Shown here: in pieces, positions 62,717-64,000 of the stretch
How positions within the stretch are numbered: position 1 is the first letter of the stretch
Layout: every line of letters begins with the position of its first letter
Origin: Bradyrhizobium japonicum USDA 6
GTDB taxonomy: Bacteria; Pseudomonadota; Alphaproteobacteria; Rhizobiales; Xanthobacteraceae
Assembly (NCBI RefSeq): GCF_000284375.1
Contig: NC_017249.1
Location: 4,814,001-4,878,000, forward strand
Length of the DNA stretch: 64,000 nucleotides
Reading direction: 5' to 3'
The notes under the pieces: model-generated
What the model was told of the DNA's origin: nothing
The model's input: only the letters and a program-made list of their open reading frames with translations
Database searches by the model: none
Position numbers and translations under genes: made by a program

Positions 62717-63337
62717 ATGCCACGGGTCAAGCAAGCTTCGAAGCAGAAACGCACAGCCAAAGCCACCACCGTGAAGGCGCTAGGTGCCGCCGGACTGGGT
62801 CTTTCGCTGGCGGGTAGTGCATCCGCATCCACGATGCCCGCTGCCGGTATCCCGCAATCCAATACCTCGCCAAATCAGCGCTTCTTTCTTGGCGAAGAGG
62901 AAATGGCCGACGTCAGTCTGGCCACGTTCCATCTTTTCGATAGAGAAAACTTTGGCAGCGGCGTGCAGCTAGCGCGCGGGTGCGGTGGTTGCGGGTGCGG
63001 CCATGGTGGCGGCGGGTGCGGCGGCGGCCGAGGTTGCGGTGGTGGTGGGTTTGTTGGCGGCCGAGGTTGCGGTGGCGGCGGGTTTGTTGGAGGCCGAGGT
63101 TGCGGTGGTGGCGGGTTTGTTGGCGTCCGTGGTTGCGGTGGTGGTGGGTTTGTTGGCGTTCGTGGTTGCGGTGGCTTCCGTGGTTGCCGTGGCTTCCGTG
63201 GTTGCGGTTGCGGCGGCTGCGGGTTCAGCATCGGGTTCTATGACGACATCGGGTTCGATGACTGGGGGTATGGTGGCTGGGGGTTCGGTGGTTGCGCGGG
63301 TTGCTGCGGATCCTGGGGAGCGTGCCGCTTGTGCTAA
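62717..63337 (+). CDS. Gly/Cys-rich repeat protein with leader-like N terminus
   Basis: 206 residues from ATG 62717 (GGAGGGGGCG upstream). Residues 1-82 form a basic start (MPRVKQASKQKRTAKATTVK), a hydrophobic Ala/Gly segment (ALGAAGLGLSLAGSASAS) and a conserved-looking acidic part (LGEEEMADVSLATFHLFDREN). The rest is almost only Gly and Cys with Phe, Arg, Val and Trp: four units of 11 residues (RGCGGGGFVGG/V), then shorter GFRGC units and an aromatic end (FDDWGYGGWGFGG to CRLC). It resembles peptides processed and modified after translation (RiPP precursors such as GrrA-like or Cys/Gly-rich bacteriocins), but no modifying enzyme is in view. Confidence 0.72.
   Translation: MPRVKQASKQKRTAKATTVKALGAAGLGLSLAGSASASTMPAAGIPQSNTSPNQRFFLGEEEMADVSLATFHLFDRENFGSGVQLARGCGGCGCGHGGGGCGGGRGCGGGGFVGGRGCGGGGFVGGRGCGGGGFVGVRGCGGGGFVGVRGCGGFRGCRGFRGCGCGGCGFSIGFYDDIGFDDWGYGGWGFGGCAGCCGSWGACRLC
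63028..63159 (+). repeat. 33-nt in-frame minisatellite (4 copies)
   Basis: Units start at 63028, 63061, 63094 and 63127 with only a few substitutions each. An 18-nt unit (TCCGTGGTTGCGGTGGCT-like) follows to about 63210. The repeats encode the RGCGGGGFVGx array. Copy-number change would keep the frame. Confidence 0.88.
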
Positions 63338-63403
63338 GTCCCACCAAGGACTCTGCTAAGCTGCGATCAGCCTCTCGCTGGTTGCGAGTTTAAGGTCGCC
63401 TTC

Positions 63404-63511
63404 GGGTCACACGCGGAAGAACTCAGGTTGAGTATGTCGAGTCCGCTTCACCCCCAGAGAACAGACGTCTAGCGGACATGCGGTGTCGGCCGCTTGGGGC
63501 CAATTCCGGAC
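63404..63511 (+). repeat. 108-bp dispersed direct repeat, copy B
   Basis: Gap-free partner of 61457-61564, same orientation, 1,947 bp apart start to start. It lies between the Gly/Cys-rich gene and the cyclase-family gene. The 274-bp gap that contains it (63338-63611) holds no gene. Confidence 0.8.
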
Positions 63512-63611
63512 ATAAGAGGGTGGGGCAGGCCGAAGGCTTCCGCCGCGACGCCGACCTTGCAATTCCCGCGATGATTGTTGAGATTTGGCGATTGCCAAGG
63601 GGGGAACGAAA

Positions 63612-64000
63612 ATGTGCGAAAGCCCTACCATCAAAGGCCGCACTGGTTGGCGCGGCTGGTCGGAACTCCCAACAAGGGCAATTCAAAAAACCGATGAGAA
63701 ATGGGTCGATCTCACCTACCCATTTTCAATTTCAGTACCACGTTCCGCAGCGTTTCCTCCGCCGAAGTTTTCATATTTTGCGCAGATGCCGGAACGGCCG
63801 CTGAATGTCACCCAGATGGAGACAATCGTACACATGGGCACTCACGTTGATGCCCCAAAGCATTTTTATGTTGGTGGTCCAGGAATGGACGAAATACCAC
63901 TCGAGCGCATGACAGGCGAAGGGGTCGTCATTCGCCTCGAAAAAGCAGTCAACGAAGAGATCGGCGTCGACGATCTTGCTGCTGCGAAACCGAGAATAGA
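63612..64000 (+). CDS. Cyclase family protein (kynurenine formamidase-like), 3' truncated by the window
   Basis: 129 codons are visible and open to the window end. Starts MCESPTIKGRTGWRGWSELP after GGGGAACGA. The metal-binding signature of the family is HMGTHVDAPKHF (His74, His78, Asp80, His84). Members hydrolyse N-formylkynurenine or related cyclic or amide substrates with a divalent metal; which applies here is unknown. Codon use is clearly less GC-rich than that of the backbone genes, suggesting recent acquisition of this accessory stretch. Confidence 0.85.
   Translation, partial: MCESPTIKGRTGWRGWSELPTRAIQKTDEKWVDLTYPFSISVPRSAAFPPPKFSYFAQMPERPLNVTQMETIVHMGTHVDAPKHFYVGGPGMDEIPLERMTGEGVVIRLEKAVNEEIGVDDLAAAKPRI

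Noticed and set aside
62875..63359. Open frames in all readings of the Gly/Cys-rich repeat (Pro-rich on the minus strand, Ala/Val-rich in the +1 frame)
   Set aside because: A 33-nt repeat keeps every frame open; only the frame from 62717 has a ribosome site, a leader-like N terminus and a natural stop.

Overview
The window looks like chromosomal DNA of a Bradyrhizobium-type alphaproteobacterium (Nitrobacteraceae). The evidence is high-GC coding sequence, the order tig-clpP-clpX-lon, a complete 14-subunit nuo operon followed by birA-rnj-mce-DUF1467, a candidate Irr box before a siderophore receptor, and several palindromic or dispersed intergenic repeats of the kind common in that group. The assignment rests on gene content and gene order; no database search was run.

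Layout. 1-2.7 kb: the C-terminal part of an NAD(P)HX dehydratase, a GNAT acetyltransferase and, convergent to them, a multicopper-oxidase-like protein that lacks the copper ligands. 2.8-9.9 kb: tRNA-Leu(UAG), then the protein quality-control genes tig, clpP, clpX and lon. 9.9-12.1 kb: small accessory genes and tRNA-Val(UAC). 12.1-20.4 kb: a metal-efflux module with a His-rich CDF exporter, a three-gene RND pump (czcCBA type), a small His/Cys-rich exported protein, a GDCCVxC-domain protein and a second CDF transporter. Two copies of a 28-bp promoter-like element link its transcripts. 20.5-22.9 kb: pepT, an HU gene, tRNA-Asp and a small membrane protein.

23-30.1 kb: an MFS transporter and a Rieske oxygenase diverge from a MarR regulator across a candidate operator. 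They are followed by a TonB-dependent siderophore receptor and a PepSY membrane gene broken by one frameshift. 30.4-45.9 kb: nuoA-N (respiratory complex I) in one tightly packed operon. It carries two non-canonical genes: an FkbM-type methyltransferase between nuoD and nuoE, and a 66-residue membrane protein between nuoE and nuoF. birA, rnj, mce and a DUF1467 gene follow in the same direction. 49.2-57.5 kb: mtnK, an exported protein of unknown function and a complete five-gene peptide-type ABC importer.

57.5-64 kb is gene-poor, repeat-rich accessory DNA. It holds an internally duplicated secreted Cys-rich protein, the remnant of an isoprenylcysteine methyltransferase gene, an adenylate-cyclase/TolB-like/TPR protein, a C13 (legumain-type) peptidase whose signal-peptide region is broken at a T6 tract, a Gly/Cys-rich repeat protein, and the start of a cyclase-family hydrolase that runs off the end. 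Two 108-bp direct repeats flank the C13 and Gly/Cys-rich genes. The best candidates for new biology are the extra genes in the nuo operon, this repeat-bounded C13/Gly-Cys-rich pair, and the shared control element of the metal module.
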